DNA from: Psychrobacter maritimus | GTDB lineage: Bacteria > Pseudomonadota > Gammaproteobacteria > Pseudomonadales > Moraxellaceae | NCBI RefSeq assembly: GCF_904846345.1 | Contig: NZ_CAJHAJ010000005.1 | Location: forward strand, 124,001-188,000 | Direction of reading: 5' to 3' | DNA: 64,000 bases | In this document: piece after piece, positions 54,985 to 64,000 of the stretch | Layout of the letters: every line of letters starts with the position of its first letter | How positions within the stretch are numbered: position 1 is the stretch's first letter | Notes under the pieces: model-generated | Told to the model about the DNA's origin: nothing | Database searches by the model: none | Seen by the model: only the letters and a program-made list of their open reading frames with translations | Translations under genes and position numbers: made by a program

Positions 54985-56133
54985 TTGAAATCACCTATTA
55001 TGCTTCAAAACATACCCTGCACCTTGGTGACAGGGTTTTTGGGTTCTGGCAAAACCACACTCATCAATCAATTAATTGCGACCAAACCAATAGGTGAACG
55101 CTGGACGTTATTAATCAATGAGTTTGGTCGTATCGGGATCGATGGCGCACTACTAGCCAGCTCACAAGATAGCCATACGACACATGACATCGCCATTCGT
55201 GAAGTGAGCGGCGGCTGCATTTGTTGTACCAGTCAGTTGCCACTACAAATCGCTCTGAGTCGCCTGCTCAGTGACCATCATCCAAAGCGGCTGCTTATTG
55301 AACCAACAGGGCTTGCCCATCCGCGTGAGCTTATCCAACAGCTGAGTGCGCCGCATTGGCAAACGGCTTTAAAGATGCAAGCGGTCATCACGGTGCTTAG
55401 TGCGCTGCAATGGCAACAAGAAAAGTATCGTGCTCATGAGGGTTTTCAGGCGCATATTCGCGATGCCGATGTTTTGGTCATTAATCGCTATACGCAATTA
55501 AGCACTGACGAAAAACAAGCGTTACAAGCATGGGTAGCCAAGCTCAATGCACAGATTTCTATTATTTGGGCAGAATCTGACAAGCAGATAACCACTCATA
55601 AGATAAATACATCAACAGGCTATTCAGCAGCATTAAGTGCACAGCTCTCCAAACCCAGTTTTGTCATCTCAAAGCAGCAAAGAGTCAATATCAATGAGCC
55701 ATACAGAGCTGTTGTGGGCTTAAAGCCGCTGAGTCATTCTTTAACAGCGAATACCTTCCACAATCCTGAAAGCAATGACGATAATAAGCTTGATACAAGT
55801 GTAGAGCTGCCCTATCGTTATCATGAGCAACAGCAAGATATTCTACTGGCAGGGTGGCGACTACCAGCAGAATATGTATTAGATGCCGATAAGTTACAGG
55901 ATTGGCTGTTAAAGCTGCCAAATTGGCAACGTATCAAAGGCGTTGTGCATACCTCTCATGGCTGGCTACAAATCAATTTTACTCCTGATAGCTTGTCCAC
56001 AAAGACAGTGAGCGCACAAACAGATAGCCGACTAGAGATTATTTTGCAAGCAAATACTGGGCAAGAAAATGCGACAGTGGTTAAGGTAGATTGGGAAGTG
56101 TATGACCTTGAGCTGATGGCACTGATGTTATAG
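54985..56133 (+). CDS. COG0523 (CobW/YeiR-like) GTPase
   Basis: A 382-aa G3E GTPase of the metal-chaperone family. Walker A is GFLGSGKTT (17-25), the metal-binding CxCC is in GGCICC (C78, C80, C81), followed by LLIEPTGLAHPRELI and a C-terminal CobW domain around WRLPAEYVLDADKLQDWL. In other bacteria such proteins serve zinc, cobalt or nitrile hydratase metal handling; no neighbour indicates which. No Zur-type site is seen. Start: TTG at 54985 with GGGTG before it, or ATG five codons on without a site. Confidence 0.88.
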   Translation: MKSPIMLQNIPCTLVTGFLGSGKTTLINQLIATKPIGERWTLLINEFGRIGIDGALLASSQDSHTTHDIAIREVSGGCICCTSQLPLQIALSRLLSDHHPKRLLIEPTGLAHPRELIQQLSAPHWQTALKMQAVITVLSALQWQQEKYRAHEGFQAHIRDADVLVINRYTQLSTDEKQALQAWVAKLNAQISIIWAESDKQITTHKINTSTGYSAALSAQLSKPSFVISKQQRVNINEPYRAVVGLKPLSHSLTANTFHNPESNDDNKLDTSVELPYRYHEQQQDILLAGWRLPAEYVLDADKLQDWLLKLPNWQRIKGVVHTSHGWLQINFTPDSLSTKTVSAQTDSRLEIILQANTGQENATVVKVDWEVYDLELMALML

Positions 56134-56224
56134 TTATTGATTGCATAGCCAGCTATCGGCAGTAATAGACAGATTATTGATAATTATTGACAGTAATGAT
56201 AACGCTGATAAAGATAAAACCGAT

Positions 56225-56264
56225 AAAAAAATCCCCCACTATCAAAATAATGGGGGATTTTTTA
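56225..56264. terminator. bidirectional terminator, GTPase gene / ybiI
   Basis: AAAAAATCCCCCA and TGGGGGATTTTTT pair around 12 bases. Confidence 0.88.
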
Positions 56265-56531
56265 TTAACGCAATTGGCTGTCTTTACTACCGCGACGATT
56301 AAATAGCTCAGTCGCCTTTGCTTCTTGTTCAAGCTCCGTTTGACAGCCAACGCAGTGCTGCACACCCGGCACGGCAATACGCCGCGCTTCTGGAATCGGG
56401 TTGCCGCATTCATCACAGAACTCAGCACTTTTACCCGTTGGCAGCGCACGCCGTGCCCGCTCTAACGCATCGTTGACAGTCGCATCCATTTGCTCATGCT
56501 CTGCCCCATCTCTTGACCAGCCACCTGCCAT
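56265..56531 (-). CDS. ybiI: DksA/TraR-type zinc-finger protein YbiI
   Basis: 88 aa with the C4 zinc finger C39-x2-C42-x17-C60-x2-C63 (CDECGNPIPEARR...CVGC) and the ending NRRGSKDSQLR, matching YbiI. It lacks the coiled-coil of DksA, so it is not expected to bind polymerase like DksA. Function unknown. Confidence 0.92.
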   Translation of the reverse strand: MAGGWSRDGAEHEQMDATVNDALERARRALPTGKSAEFCDECGNPIPEARRIAVPGVQHCVGCQTELEQEAKATELFNRRGSKDSQLR

Positions 56532-56692
56532 AATCCCATCCTATTTTTATTAACGATATTTAAATCATAATTTATAAAAGTCTTTAATAACAAATAGATG
56601 GGGTTATAAGTCGCTTATTTCAATAAATACGCAATTTTATAAATACTATTAATAGTTATAAAAATTCTAAGCAATAGGATTACAGCTGCTTA

Positions 56693-57541
56693 TTAATCTT
56701 TTGGTTGGAGCTCAACCACTTGACCGCGCACACCGATGCTCTCATCACTCATCAAAAACACATAACCGCCCATAATATCTTCCGGGGTTTTAAGGCTCAT
56801 CGGATTTTCCCCGGGAAAGGCATGGGCGCGCATATTGGTACGGGTACCACCAGGATTGATACAGTTAAAGCGCAAGTTAGTGGTATTCTGCGTTTCTTGG
56901 GTAAAGATATCGCTCATGCCTTCTACCGCTTGCTTAGAGAGTGCATACGCGCCCCAAAACGCGCGAGGGTGAGTACCGACGCTACTAGAAGTAAAGACAA
57001 TCGAACCATGTGCTGCGTCCTTAAGTAAAGGAAGCAGCGCTTGTGTGAGCATAAAGGTGGAGGTAAAGTTGACCTTCATCACTTGGGCAAACATATCAAC
57101 ATCGTACATCTCAAGGGGCGTCAAAGCCCCAAGCATGCCCGCATTATGCAAGATGCCATCAAGCTGACCGACTTCTTTAGCAATCAGATTTTCTAGCTTT
57201 TGCATCTCAGCATAGGTTGCGCCCTCTAGATTCATCGGTAGCATGGCTGGCTGCTTACCGCCAAAGCTCTCAATTTCATCATAAACGTATTCAAGCTTAC
57301 TGCTAGTACGCCCCAACAATAATACCGTCGCGCCATAGCGCGCATAGGTTAAGGCGGCGATACGCCCGATACCATCACCGGCACCCGTTACCAAGATAGT
57401 TTTACCATCTAAACAGTCATCAGGCGGTATAAAATTACGAATATCGTCGTGCGATACAGCTGGCACAGAAGCTTGCGCCGCTGATGGCATCTGTTGTTGG
57501 CTAGTAGGCTGATTAGTATTGTCACTCATGGCATTACTCAC
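56693..57541 (-). CDS. yciK: YciK-family short-chain dehydrogenase
   Basis: An SDR with the cofactor motif TGAGDGIG (52-59), LHNAGMLG, catalytic Ser and Tyr-x3-Lys (FTSSSVG; GAYALSKQ) and NCINPGGTRTNMRAHAFPGENPMSLKTPEDIM, which fits YciK of E. coli. The first 40 residues are a polar extension absent from E. coli. Substrate unknown. It is the third gene of ubiG-mupP-yciK on the minus strand, the same order as in Pseudomonas. Confidence 0.9.
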   Translation of the reverse strand: MSNAMSDNTNQPTSQQQMPSAAQASVPAVSHDDIRNFIPPDDCLDGKTILVTGAGDGIGRIAALTYARYGATVLLLGRTSSKLEYVYDEIESFGGKQPAMLPMNLEGATYAEMQKLENLIAKEVGQLDGILHNAGMLGALTPLEMYDVDMFAQVMKVNFTSTFMLTQALLPLLKDAAHGSIVFTSSSVGTHPRAFWGAYALSKQAVEGMSDIFTQETQNTTNLRFNCINPGGTRTNMRAHAFPGENPMSLKTPEDIMGGYVFLMSDESIGVRGQVVELQPKD

Positions 57542-57600
57542 TGCTTATTATTTAATAGGTAGGGTGCTTAATAGCTATTTCGTTAAATGGTTTATTTGCT

Positions 57601-58311
57601 TTATAAATAGTCAAACTTGCCAGAAGAAAGCAATAACTTATTCAAGTCTGCAGGGGTTTCGGTAATATAATCTGCGCCCCATTTCTTCAGGTTTTTTTGA
57701 TCTTCAGGCGGAATATAACCGTAAGCGGCTAAGATAGTCGGCATACCTGCAGCCTTGCCAGCTTCGATGTCGCGTATATGATCGCCGACATAAAGCACGC
57801 TTTCAGCGGCACCGCGCGGTATAGAGAGTCTTTCTAATGCTGCATACATAGGCTCTGGATCGGGTTTAGAGCGCGATACATCATCTGGACACACCAGTAC
57901 CGAACAGCGCTCGTCTAACTGCATTTTTTCTAATAACTGCTCAGCGAGATAGCGCGGCTTATTGGTCACAATACCCCATGGCACGCTTTTCTCTTCTAAT
58001 GCGCGCAGCACTTCTTCAAGCTCATCAAAAACACAACTATCGACACATATTTCCGCTTCATAATCGTCTAAGAACTGCTGACGAAACTCCAGTAACTCAG
58101 ATTCGCTGACCTCAAGTTGATCGTTGTGGCGCAGCATCAGCTGTACCATCGCCGAGGCACCGGCAGAGACTTGCTCACGAATTTCGGCTTCAGGTGGCGC
58201 TTGCCAATCATTTTCGCCGCTCATTTTACCAATAATGCGGACGAAGTCAGCGGCAGTATCGATTAATGTGCCATCAAGGTCAAACAAGACAGCTTTTACA
58301 AATTGGCTCAT
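57601..58311 (-). CDS. mupP: HAD phosphatase, probable N-acetylmuramate-6-phosphate phosphatase
   Basis: HAD superfamily: nucleophile D11 and general acid D13 in LFDLDGTLIDT, motif II VTNKP, motif III and IV in SRSKPDPEPMY and VGDHIRDIEAGKAAGM. The family includes phosphoglycolate phosphatase (Gph) and MupP. Position between ubiG and yciK is that of mupP in Pseudomonas, which acts in the cell-wall recycling pathway that skips MurQ; synteny therefore favours MupP. 236 aa is as expected. Confidence 0.8.
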   Translation of the reverse strand: MSQFVKAVLFDLDGTLIDTAADFVRIIGKMSGENDWQAPPEAEIREQVSAGASAMVQLMLRHNDQLEVSESELLEFRQQFLDDYEAEICVDSCVFDELEEVLRALEEKSVPWGIVTNKPRYLAEQLLEKMQLDERCSVLVCPDDVSRSKPDPEPMYAALERLSIPRGAAESVLYVGDHIRDIEAGKAAGMPTILAAYGYIPPEDQKNLKKWGADYITETPADLNKLLLSSGKFDYL

Positions 58312-58385
58312 AACAGGCGCTCTTAATATTAATTTAAAACATTGATTTAAAAAGTGGTCAAAAAGGAATACTTATAAAAGACGAT

Positions 58386-59258
58386 TTACGCCAGTGGCTT
58401 TTGTACCGCCATCATATAATTAACATCGACGTTTTGTGCCAACCAATAACGCTTGGTCAACGGATTATAATGCAGTCCAATGATGTCTTGGCGGGTAAAG
58501 CCTGCCGTTATCGCCATTTTATCCAACTCAGCTGGGGTGATAAATTTGGCGTAATCATGGGTGCCGCGATCAAGCAGGCGCAACACATACTCTGCCCCAA
58601 CGATGGCAAATAGGTACGATTTAGGATTGCGGTTAATCGTCGATAGCACGCAAATGCCGCCCGGTACTAATAGTGTAAAGCACGCCTCGACGATGGCAGC
58701 TGGGTCTGGCACATGCTCAAGCATCTCCATACACGTCACGACATCAAATTGACCAGCATGGGTAGCGGCTAACTGTTCAATAGGAATATGCTGATAACGC
58801 AAGGTATCATCTAAGTTGCTTTGCTCAGCATGTAAGGCCGCCGCTTTTAGATTTTCGGTACCGAGGTCAATACCGGTCACATCAGCGCCGCGACGTGCCA
58901 TTGATTCTGCCAAGATACCGCCGCCGCAACCGACATCAAGGACTTTTTTAGCCGCCAAGCCCATCTCTGCCGTTTTACTGCTATCAGCACTCATAAAGCC
59001 ACGCTTCACGTTTTCTTCTATCCAGTTAAGGCGTAGCGGATTGATTTCGTGCAAAGTAGCAAAAGCGCCAGTTTTATTCCACCACTCGCTTGCCAAGTTA
59101 TTGAATTTTTCCACTTCGCTGGCATCGACATTGATAGCAGTATTTTGGTTAAAGTCACTAGCAGCAGTATTGGTATCTGGCTCGTTATTTGCGTAATCGT
59201 TTGAATCGTTGTTTGACTGATTATTCACAGGCTGGGCAGAAGATGAAGCTTGGCTCAT
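58386..59258 (-). CDS. ubiG: ubiquinone 3-O-methyltransferase
   Basis: UbiG makes both O-methylations in ubiquinone synthesis. SAM motif I VLDVGCGGG is at 106-114, then MARRGADVTGIDLG, FDVVTCMEMLEHVPDP and a conserved N-terminal EWWNKTGAFATLHEINPLRL. About 45 Asn/Asp/Ser-rich residues precede the usual start, giving 290 aa against about 240 in E. coli. Confidence 0.95.
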   Translation of the reverse strand: MSQASSSAQPVNNQSNNDSNDYANNEPDTNTAASDFNQNTAINVDASEVEKFNNLASEWWNKTGAFATLHEINPLRLNWIEENVKRGFMSADSSKTAEMGLAAKKVLDVGCGGGILAESMARRGADVTGIDLGTENLKAAALHAEQSNLDDTLRYQHIPIEQLAATHAGQFDVVTCMEMLEHVPDPAAIVEACFTLLVPGGICVLSTINRNPKSYLFAIVGAEYVLRLLDRGTHDYAKFITPAELDKMAITAGFTRQDIIGLHYNPLTKRYWLAQNVDVNYMMAVQKPLA

Positions 59259-59838
59259 AGGGTTTTTCCTTTATGGGTATTATAGTTATTATCGTTTATA
59301 GGCATGCTGACATGCTCAATAGCAGTATGCCCAATATTAGCATGAGAGCGGCGACTTTGTCGTGAGTACATCGTCACCGATTGTGAATCGCGGCAGTAAA
59401 TACTTAAATTTTAATAAACACTTACGCGCTATGATTATTATTAAGCAGCAGACTTTTATACAAGCTGAAAATATGAAACTGTTTTATAACTTTAAATGTT
59501 TTTAATAAGTCTTTCTTAATAAGCCTTAGTAAATAAGCACCTTTCTCTATGATAAAACTTAATGGCTGTCAGCTTAAAACTAGCAGCTTAAAAATGATAA
59601 GTAAGATACCTTAAATAATAGCTCACAGCTTTACAACCGTTAGTTAAGAATCGGGTTCACAAGTGCGGGCATTTTACGCTATTATAGTCCGTACTCTATT
59701 ATAGGTCGATTTAGCGAAGACAATTTAGATAATGCATTGTCGTTTATCTACTTTAAACCCTATATAAATGCGCTAAGCAACTTTTGATCTGAAAATTTGC
59801 ACCAAACATTTTAAATTTTGACACCTCAAGGAACAAGT
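59259..59838. other. 580-bp divergent spacer ubiG - dsbA
   Basis: No gene is supported. TTCACA (59656) with an 18-bp spacer to TATTAT (59680) is a possible promoter for dsbA, about 150 bp above its start. Confidence 0.45.
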
Positions 59839-60459
59839 ATGAAACGTATCATCGCATTGACTGGTCTGGCTTGTGCTATTGGGCTGGCCAATATGGGCGC
59901 ACAAGCCGCCAATTATGTCGCAGGAAAAGATTACCGTGTGCTAGACAACCCAGAAAAAATCAGCGGTGATGCTATCATTGTGCGTGAATTTTTCTGGTAT
60001 GGCTGCCCGCATTGTAACGTCCTAAATCCGCACATGGAAAAATGGGCAAAAACCAAAGATAAAGATGTGGCATTCTTTAAAACCCCAGCAGCGCTTAACC
60101 CAGTTTGGGAAGCCAGTGCCCGTGGTTTTTATGCCGCGCAATTACTAGGCTATGAAAACAAGACCCATGATGCGCTATTTGATGCGGTACATAAAGACGG
60201 CAAGCAATTATTTGACCAAGCGTCATTGAGCAAATGGTATGCATCACAAGGCGTCAACGAAAAGAAATTTAACAGCCTATATAACTCATTTGCGGTTGGA
60301 ACAAAAATTGGTCGCTCACAAGCAGGTGCCAAGCGTTACCAGCTTTCAGGCGTACCAGCGGTTGTTGTCCATGGTAAATATGTGGTGACCGGCGAAAGCG
60401 CTACCGTCCCTAAAGTAGTTGATTATCTGGTCGATAAAGTACGTGCAGAGAAAAAATAA
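59839..60459 (+). CDS. dsbA: periplasmic thiol:disulfide interchange protein DsbA
   Basis: DsbA oxidises cysteine pairs of exported proteins. A signal peptide (1-23, MKRIIALTGLACAIG, ending AQA) precedes the thioredoxin fold with C56-P-H-C59 in FFWYGCPHCN and the cis-proline in LSGVPAVVV. 206 aa. CAAGGAACAAGT before this ATG fixes the start; the frame opens 7 codons earlier at a TTG. DsbB is not in the window. Confidence 0.95.
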   Translation: MKRIIALTGLACAIGLANMGAQAANYVAGKDYRVLDNPEKISGDAIIVREFFWYGCPHCNVLNPHMEKWAKTKDKDVAFFKTPAALNPVWEASARGFYAAQLLGYENKTHDALFDAVHKDGKQLFDQASLSKWYASQGVNEKKFNSLYNSFAVGTKIGRSQAGAKRYQLSGVPAVVVHGKYVVTGESATVPKVVDYLVDKVRAEKK

Positions 60460-60507
60460 GTCAGTCTGCACAATTGATTAACCAGTATTAGTTTATAGAA
60501 AAATATA

Positions 60508-60538
60508 AAAAGCCAATCATCACTGATTGGCTTTTTTA
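60508..60538. terminator. bidirectional terminator, dsbA / darP
   Basis: AAAAGCCAATCA and TGATTGGCTTTTTT pair around TCAC. Confidence 0.88.
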
Positions 60539-60587
60539 TGGGTCGTTATTATGAACGGCAACGCCGCTTTATAGCCAGTATAATTGG

Positions 60588-61100
60588 CTACATTTTTAGC
60601 TGTGACAATATCGCCACTTCCCGAATATAACTGGCCAAATCCTCTTTAGACTCTGCCATCAGCTCATCGTCTTGCATATGCTTGGCGTACTCAATCCAAA
60701 GCAGCAGCTGATACATACTATTGCGCTCAGAGGCTTTATATTGTTTAACAAACTGCTTAAGCGTGCCTTCATCATTGATATTTAAGCGCTCAAACCAACT
60801 CTCGATTTTAGAAACTTGCTCTTTTGGGAAAAAGGCATCAAACAAGGCTTTGACCAATTCATGGCGGTTTTCTTCACTGATAAGTTTACCGACACGCTTG
60901 GTTTGGCGATTACGCGCATTGGCACTGGTGATATCAGCAAGCGCCATCAGCTCCGCCATAAAGTAATCACTTGCTGGCAGGTTTTTGAGCTGTTTTTTCG
61001 ATAAGCTGGCAAGCGGTATCGACAATGCTTGCAAGCGCTCATGAGCTTTTTTAAGCTCTGTGCGCGAGACGCGCATATCATGTTCTGACCAGTCAATCAT
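60588..61100 (-). CDS. darP: ribosome-associated protein DarP (YjgA)
   Basis: DarP (DUF615) binds pre-50S particles and helps 50S maturation. The 170-aa helical protein has VSRTELKKAHERLQALSIPLASLSKKQLKNLP, AELMALADITSANARNRQTKRVGKLI, matching YjgA, but the C-terminal half is more divergent than the start and is extended. Confidence 0.88.
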   Translation of the reverse strand: MIDWSEHDMRVSRTELKKAHERLQALSIPLASLSKKQLKNLPASDYFMAELMALADITSANARNRQTKRVGKLISEENRHELVKALFDAFFPKEQVSKIESWFERLNINDEGTLKQFVKQYKASERNSMYQLLLWIEYAKHMQDDELMAESKEDLASYIREVAILSQLKM

Positions 61101-61210
61101 AAAAGCTTTCCATTTTTCGAGATAATAAATAATAGATAGTAAATAATAAAGTTAATGCATTTTTGCCATTTATACTTTGCAGCTTATAAATTTTAGCTAC
61201 AAAGAAAGCA

Positions 61211-62188
61211 TTACCAACGATTCTTTTCGCGGTGTTTAGCAACAACGGTCAAGCCTTCAGGCAGGCCAGCGGTCAGCTTATCTTGCAAATGCTTGGTGAT
61301 AAATACCGAGCGATGTTTGCCGCCGGTGCAGCCGATAGCAACCGTGACCGTATGCCGGTTGTTATGTAAAAAATCAGGTAACCAACGATTAAGAAATTTT
61401 GCGATATCTTCAGTCATCTCAGCAACTTCTGGATAATCGGCAAAAAATTCAGCCACCTCAATATCAAGACCGGTCGCAGCTCGTAGCGTTGGGTTCCAAT
61501 GCGGATTGGGCAAAATGCGCACATCAAAAACAAAATCTGCATCAATTGGGCTGCCGTATTTAAAGCCAAACGATAGCAGGTTAATCACTATTTGATTATC
61601 AACCCCAACATAATCACGCAAGCGCTCTTTTAACTGATGGATATTCAGCATAGTGGTATCGATTTTGACATCCGCATGCTTAAATATCGGCTGCAAAAGC
61701 TGAATCTCTCTTTCAATCGCTGCTGGCAGATTATAAGTGGTATTTTCTATGCCTTTAGTATCTTGCACCATCAGCGGATGAATGCGGCGGGTAGCATTAA
61801 AGCGCGCCACCAAGGTTTCTTCTTGCGCCGTCACATATACCACGGTGACTGCCTCTTCGCCATATCTCTGCTTTAACGCATCATGTGTTTCAGCAAAATT
61901 GGACAAATCCGCACGTGGCGTACGAATATCGACACCCAGCGCGATGCGTTTAATCCCACTATCACAGACCAGTTTTTGCGCCGCTTCAGGAACCAATGAC
62001 AAAGGTAAATTATCAATAGAATAATAGCCCAAATCTTCTAAGATATTAAGTACTGAAGTTTTACCTGAACCTGAGCGCCCTGATACTACCAAGATACTTA
62101 GTCTATCTTTATTTTCTACTTTCGCGTTTATAGGCTTTGCTAAATTGTCATTTGCCTGTGCTTGCTTGTCGTCCTTACTTGCACTCAT
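61211..62188 (-). CDS. rapZ: RNase adapter / nucleotide-binding protein RapZ
   Basis: RapZ binds GlmZ sRNA in enterics and directs RNase E; in others the role is less clear. P-loop GRSGSGKTS at 37-45, LEDLGYYSIDNLPLSLV, then the C-terminal SFGFKYGSPIDADFVFDVR and AIGCTGGKHRSVFIT are all diagnostic. At 325 aa it is longer than E. coli RapZ (284) because of a 28-residue polar start and some internal growth. No glmS is near. Confidence 0.93.
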   Translation of the reverse strand: MSASKDDKQAQANDNLAKPINAKVENKDRLSILVVSGRSGSGKTSVLNILEDLGYYSIDNLPLSLVPEAAQKLVCDSGIKRIALGVDIRTPRADLSNFAETHDALKQRYGEEAVTVVYVTAQEETLVARFNATRRIHPLMVQDTKGIENTTYNLPAAIEREIQLLQPIFKHADVKIDTTMLNIHQLKERLRDYVGVDNQIVINLLSFGFKYGSPIDADFVFDVRILPNPHWNPTLRAATGLDIEVAEFFADYPEVAEMTEDIAKFLNRWLPDFLHNNRHTVTVAIGCTGGKHRSVFITKHLQDKLTAGLPEGLTVVAKHREKNRW

Positions 62189-62231
62189 GATCCGTCATCC
62201 TAATAATTGCGTCTGGCGAATTACTCTGTCA

Positions 62232-63131
62232 TCACGGCAGCTTGACCGTCACTAACTGATTGTCTAATAAACGTGCACGGCCCAACCAAGCCGCAACCAA
62301 AATCACCAAATCCTGCTGATTCCCATTGAAAGTTGCAGATTCAGCATCTGTCTCTAAAGAATCGAGCTGAGCCGTTTTAACTTCTAAATAATCAATCTTA
62401 AAACCCGCCTCAGCGATGCGTGCCCGTGTCTCTGTTAATAAAGGCGCAAGCCCTTGTTTGAGATGCTGACCCTGCATTAACTGCTCAGCTAAGCGTAGCA
62501 ATTCTTTATGCAGCACAGGAGCAACATTACGCTCAGCTTCAGTTAGATACTGATTGCGCGAAGATAATGCTAAACCATCAGCAGCACGTACGATAGGCGC
62601 GCCGATTATTTCAATCGGATAACTTAAATCACGCACAATTTGCTGGATAATTGCCAATTGCTGATAGTCTTTTTGGCCAAATACGGCCACCTCAGGCTGG
62701 ACAATATTAAAGAGCTTAGAGACAACGATACCGACACCATCAAAGTGATTGGGGCGCGATTGACCACATAGCTGGGTGGTAATTTCTCCCGCTCGGACTG
62801 ACGTTGGTGGCGGTAATACTGGATACATCTCATCAATGCTTGGGGCAAATACATAATCAGCACCAACAGTAGCAAGCTTGGCGACATCTGCATCTAAGGT
62901 GCGTGGATAGCTGTCAAAATCTTCACCGACGCCAAATTGGGTAGGATTGACAAAGATACTCACCACGACAATATCAGCATGCTGCTTGGCAAGCTTTACC
63001 AGCTCAAGATGACCGTCATGTAGATTGCCCATGGTTGGTACTAACGCAATACGCTGCTGGCTATCTTGCTGACCACGATAAGGGTTTAAGGCGGCGCGCA
63101 GGGTTGAGATATGATGATGAATAATTGGCAT
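62232..63131 (-). CDS. panC: pantothenate synthetase
   Basis: PanC joins pantoate and beta-alanine with ATP. The nucleotidyl-transferase HxGH motif is H38-D-G-H41 (PTMGNLHDGHLEL), followed by SIFVNPTQFGVGEDFDSYPRT, GVGIVVSKLFNIVQP, FGQKDYQQL and LSSRNQYL. 299 aa is slightly above the usual 280. It is directly downstream of panB. Confidence 0.97.
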   Translation of the reverse strand: MPIIHHHISTLRAALNPYRGQQDSQQRIALVPTMGNLHDGHLELVKLAKQHADIVVVSIFVNPTQFGVGEDFDSYPRTLDADVAKLATVGADYVFAPSIDEMYPVLPPPTSVRAGEITTQLCGQSRPNHFDGVGIVVSKLFNIVQPEVAVFGQKDYQQLAIIQQIVRDLSYPIEIIGAPIVRAADGLALSSRNQYLTEAERNVAPVLHKELLRLAEQLMQGQHLKQGLAPLLTETRARIAEAGFKIDYLEVKTAQLDSLETDAESATFNGNQQDLVILVAAWLGRARLLDNQLVTVKLP

Positions 63132-63245
63132 GGTAAATACTCTTATCCTGATAGCTTGTTCTACTGATAATCGTCAAAACACTAAACTTAAAGTACTAAA
63201 TTCAAAATACTAAGCACCAAATTCAAAGTTTTAAATTAAAGACCA

Positions 63246-64000
63246 CTAGCTAAATTGGTGCTGCTCAGTCGGAAAACTGCCATCGCGTACCGCTTGTTGA
63301 TACAAGGCAAATGCGCCTTCAATACTACGCTCGCTATTACGCTCATCGGTTAAAAAGTCATGAACAAAGCGCGGCACACGACCGTGCACCATACCAAGCA
63401 TGTCATGCATGACTAAGACTTGACCATCAGTATCGGCACCAGCGCCAATACCAATTACCGGCACGGCAACCGCTTGAGTCACAGCTTTTGCAAGTTCAGC
63501 AGGTACGCATTCTAGTACCAAAAGTGCCGCACCGGCAGCAACCACCGCTTTGGCATCAGCAAGCAGCTTATCCGCCGCTGCATCACCGCGCCCTTGGATT
63601 TTATAACCGCCAAAGACATTAACCGATTGTGGGGTTAAGCCAAGATGTACGCAAGTGGGCGTACCTGCTTGTGCTAATGTCGTGACTAAATCACAAAGCT
63701 CACTACCGCCTTCAATCTTAATCACATGCGCACCCGCCTGCATCAGTTTTCGGCTATTGGCAACCGCTTCTGGGAGCGTCACATAACTCATAAACGGCAA
63801 GTCGGCTAAAATCAGCGCATGCTTATTACTACGAGCAATATTGGCCGTATGATAAGCCATATCATCGACGCTGACCGGTAAGGTTGAATCATGACCTTGC
63901 ACCACCATGCCCAGACTATCACCAATCAATATCGTATCGATTTGTGCTTTATCCATCATGCGCGCAAACATCGCGTCATAGCAGGTCAGACAGGTAAATT
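63246..64000 (-). CDS. panB: 3-methyl-2-oxobutanoate hydroxymethyltransferase, 5' end cut
   Basis: PanB makes ketopantoate from 2-oxoisovalerate and methylene-tetrahydrofolate. The open frame continues to the window edge with [17 protein letters not shown], the usual second motif, so the true start lies beyond 64000. [39 protein letters not shown] and VIGIGAG with the conserved acid site follow. The panB-panC order is normal. Confidence 0.96.
   Translation of the reverse strand, partial: FTCLTCYDAMFARMMDKAQIDTILIGDSLGMVVQGHDSTLPVSVDDMAYHTANIARSNKHALILADLPFMSYVTLPEAVANSRKLMQAGAHVIKIEGGSELCDLVTTLAQAGTPTCVHLGLTPQSVNVFGGYKIQGRGDAAADKLLADAKAVVAAGAALLVLECVPAELAKAVTQAVAVPVIGIGAGADTDGQVLVMHDMLGMVHGRVPRFVHDFLTDERNSERSIEGAFALYQQAVRDGSFPTEQHQFS

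Overview
The window looks like a chromosomal segment of a gammaproteobacterium of the family Moraxellaceae, most likely Psychrobacter. The reasons are protein similarity as I remember it, an N-terminally short AccA (267 aa), AT-rich intergenic DNA, and conserved gammaproteobacterial pairs and triples: proC-yggT, accA-tilS, dapA-bamC-purC, ubiG-mupP-yciK and panB-panC. No phage, insertion sequence or CRISPR array is visible. Most genes are housekeeping genes in short transcription units separated by long gene-free spacers.

Layout: 0-6.3 kb holds a partial tRNA-Ser(GCT), thiD, yggT/proC, a GNAT acetyltransferase broken by one in-frame stop, tilS and accA. 6.6-16.6 kb holds a Ppx/GppA phosphatase, a DUF962/Mpo1-like protein, hemL, yjdM (phnA), ygfZ, dadA, a stand-alone molybdopterin oxidoreductase and a TetR regulator. 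16.9-21.3 kb is a region of stress and envelope genes: csbD, two related lipoproteins and a low-complexity DSK-repeat protein. Its 1-kb gap (17.2-18.2 kb) holds, on the minus strand, what I read as a CsrB/RsmZ-type regulatory RNA, with nine GGA motifs (six in perfect hairpin loops), an intrinsic terminator and an upstream GacA-type box. 21.4-28.8 kb holds purC, a strikingly short BamC-like lipoprotein, dapA, an HtrA protease and a CPA1 antiporter.

28.9-34.7 kb holds tmk, mltG and pabC, normally one operon. Here it is split by a 1.9-kb cassette: a full DpnI homologue (methyl-directed restriction of GATC), an unrecognised 188-aa gene on the opposite strand, and a DpnD homologue. This predicts that the host genome lacks Dam-type GATC methylation.

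35-64 kb returns to core genes: aroE, a FUSC exporter, an acyl-CoA dehydrogenase, a CHMI-like isomerase, ybaK, plsB, ettA, phhB, DUF1328, a saccharopine dehydrogenase-like reductase, tex, ompR (no envZ beside it), a COG0523 GTPase, ybiI, yciK-mupP-ubiG, dsbA, darP, rapZ and panC-panB (panB cut by the window end).

Two structural themes recur. Short tandem duplications (7-18 bp) sit on or just after stop codons (yggT, dadA, the htrA gene, phhB). A dispersed, partly self-complementary repeat of about 75 bp occurs twice (39.68 and 54.83 kb). All coordinates come from reading the sequence; no database search was run, and family assignments rest on remembered motifs and synteny.
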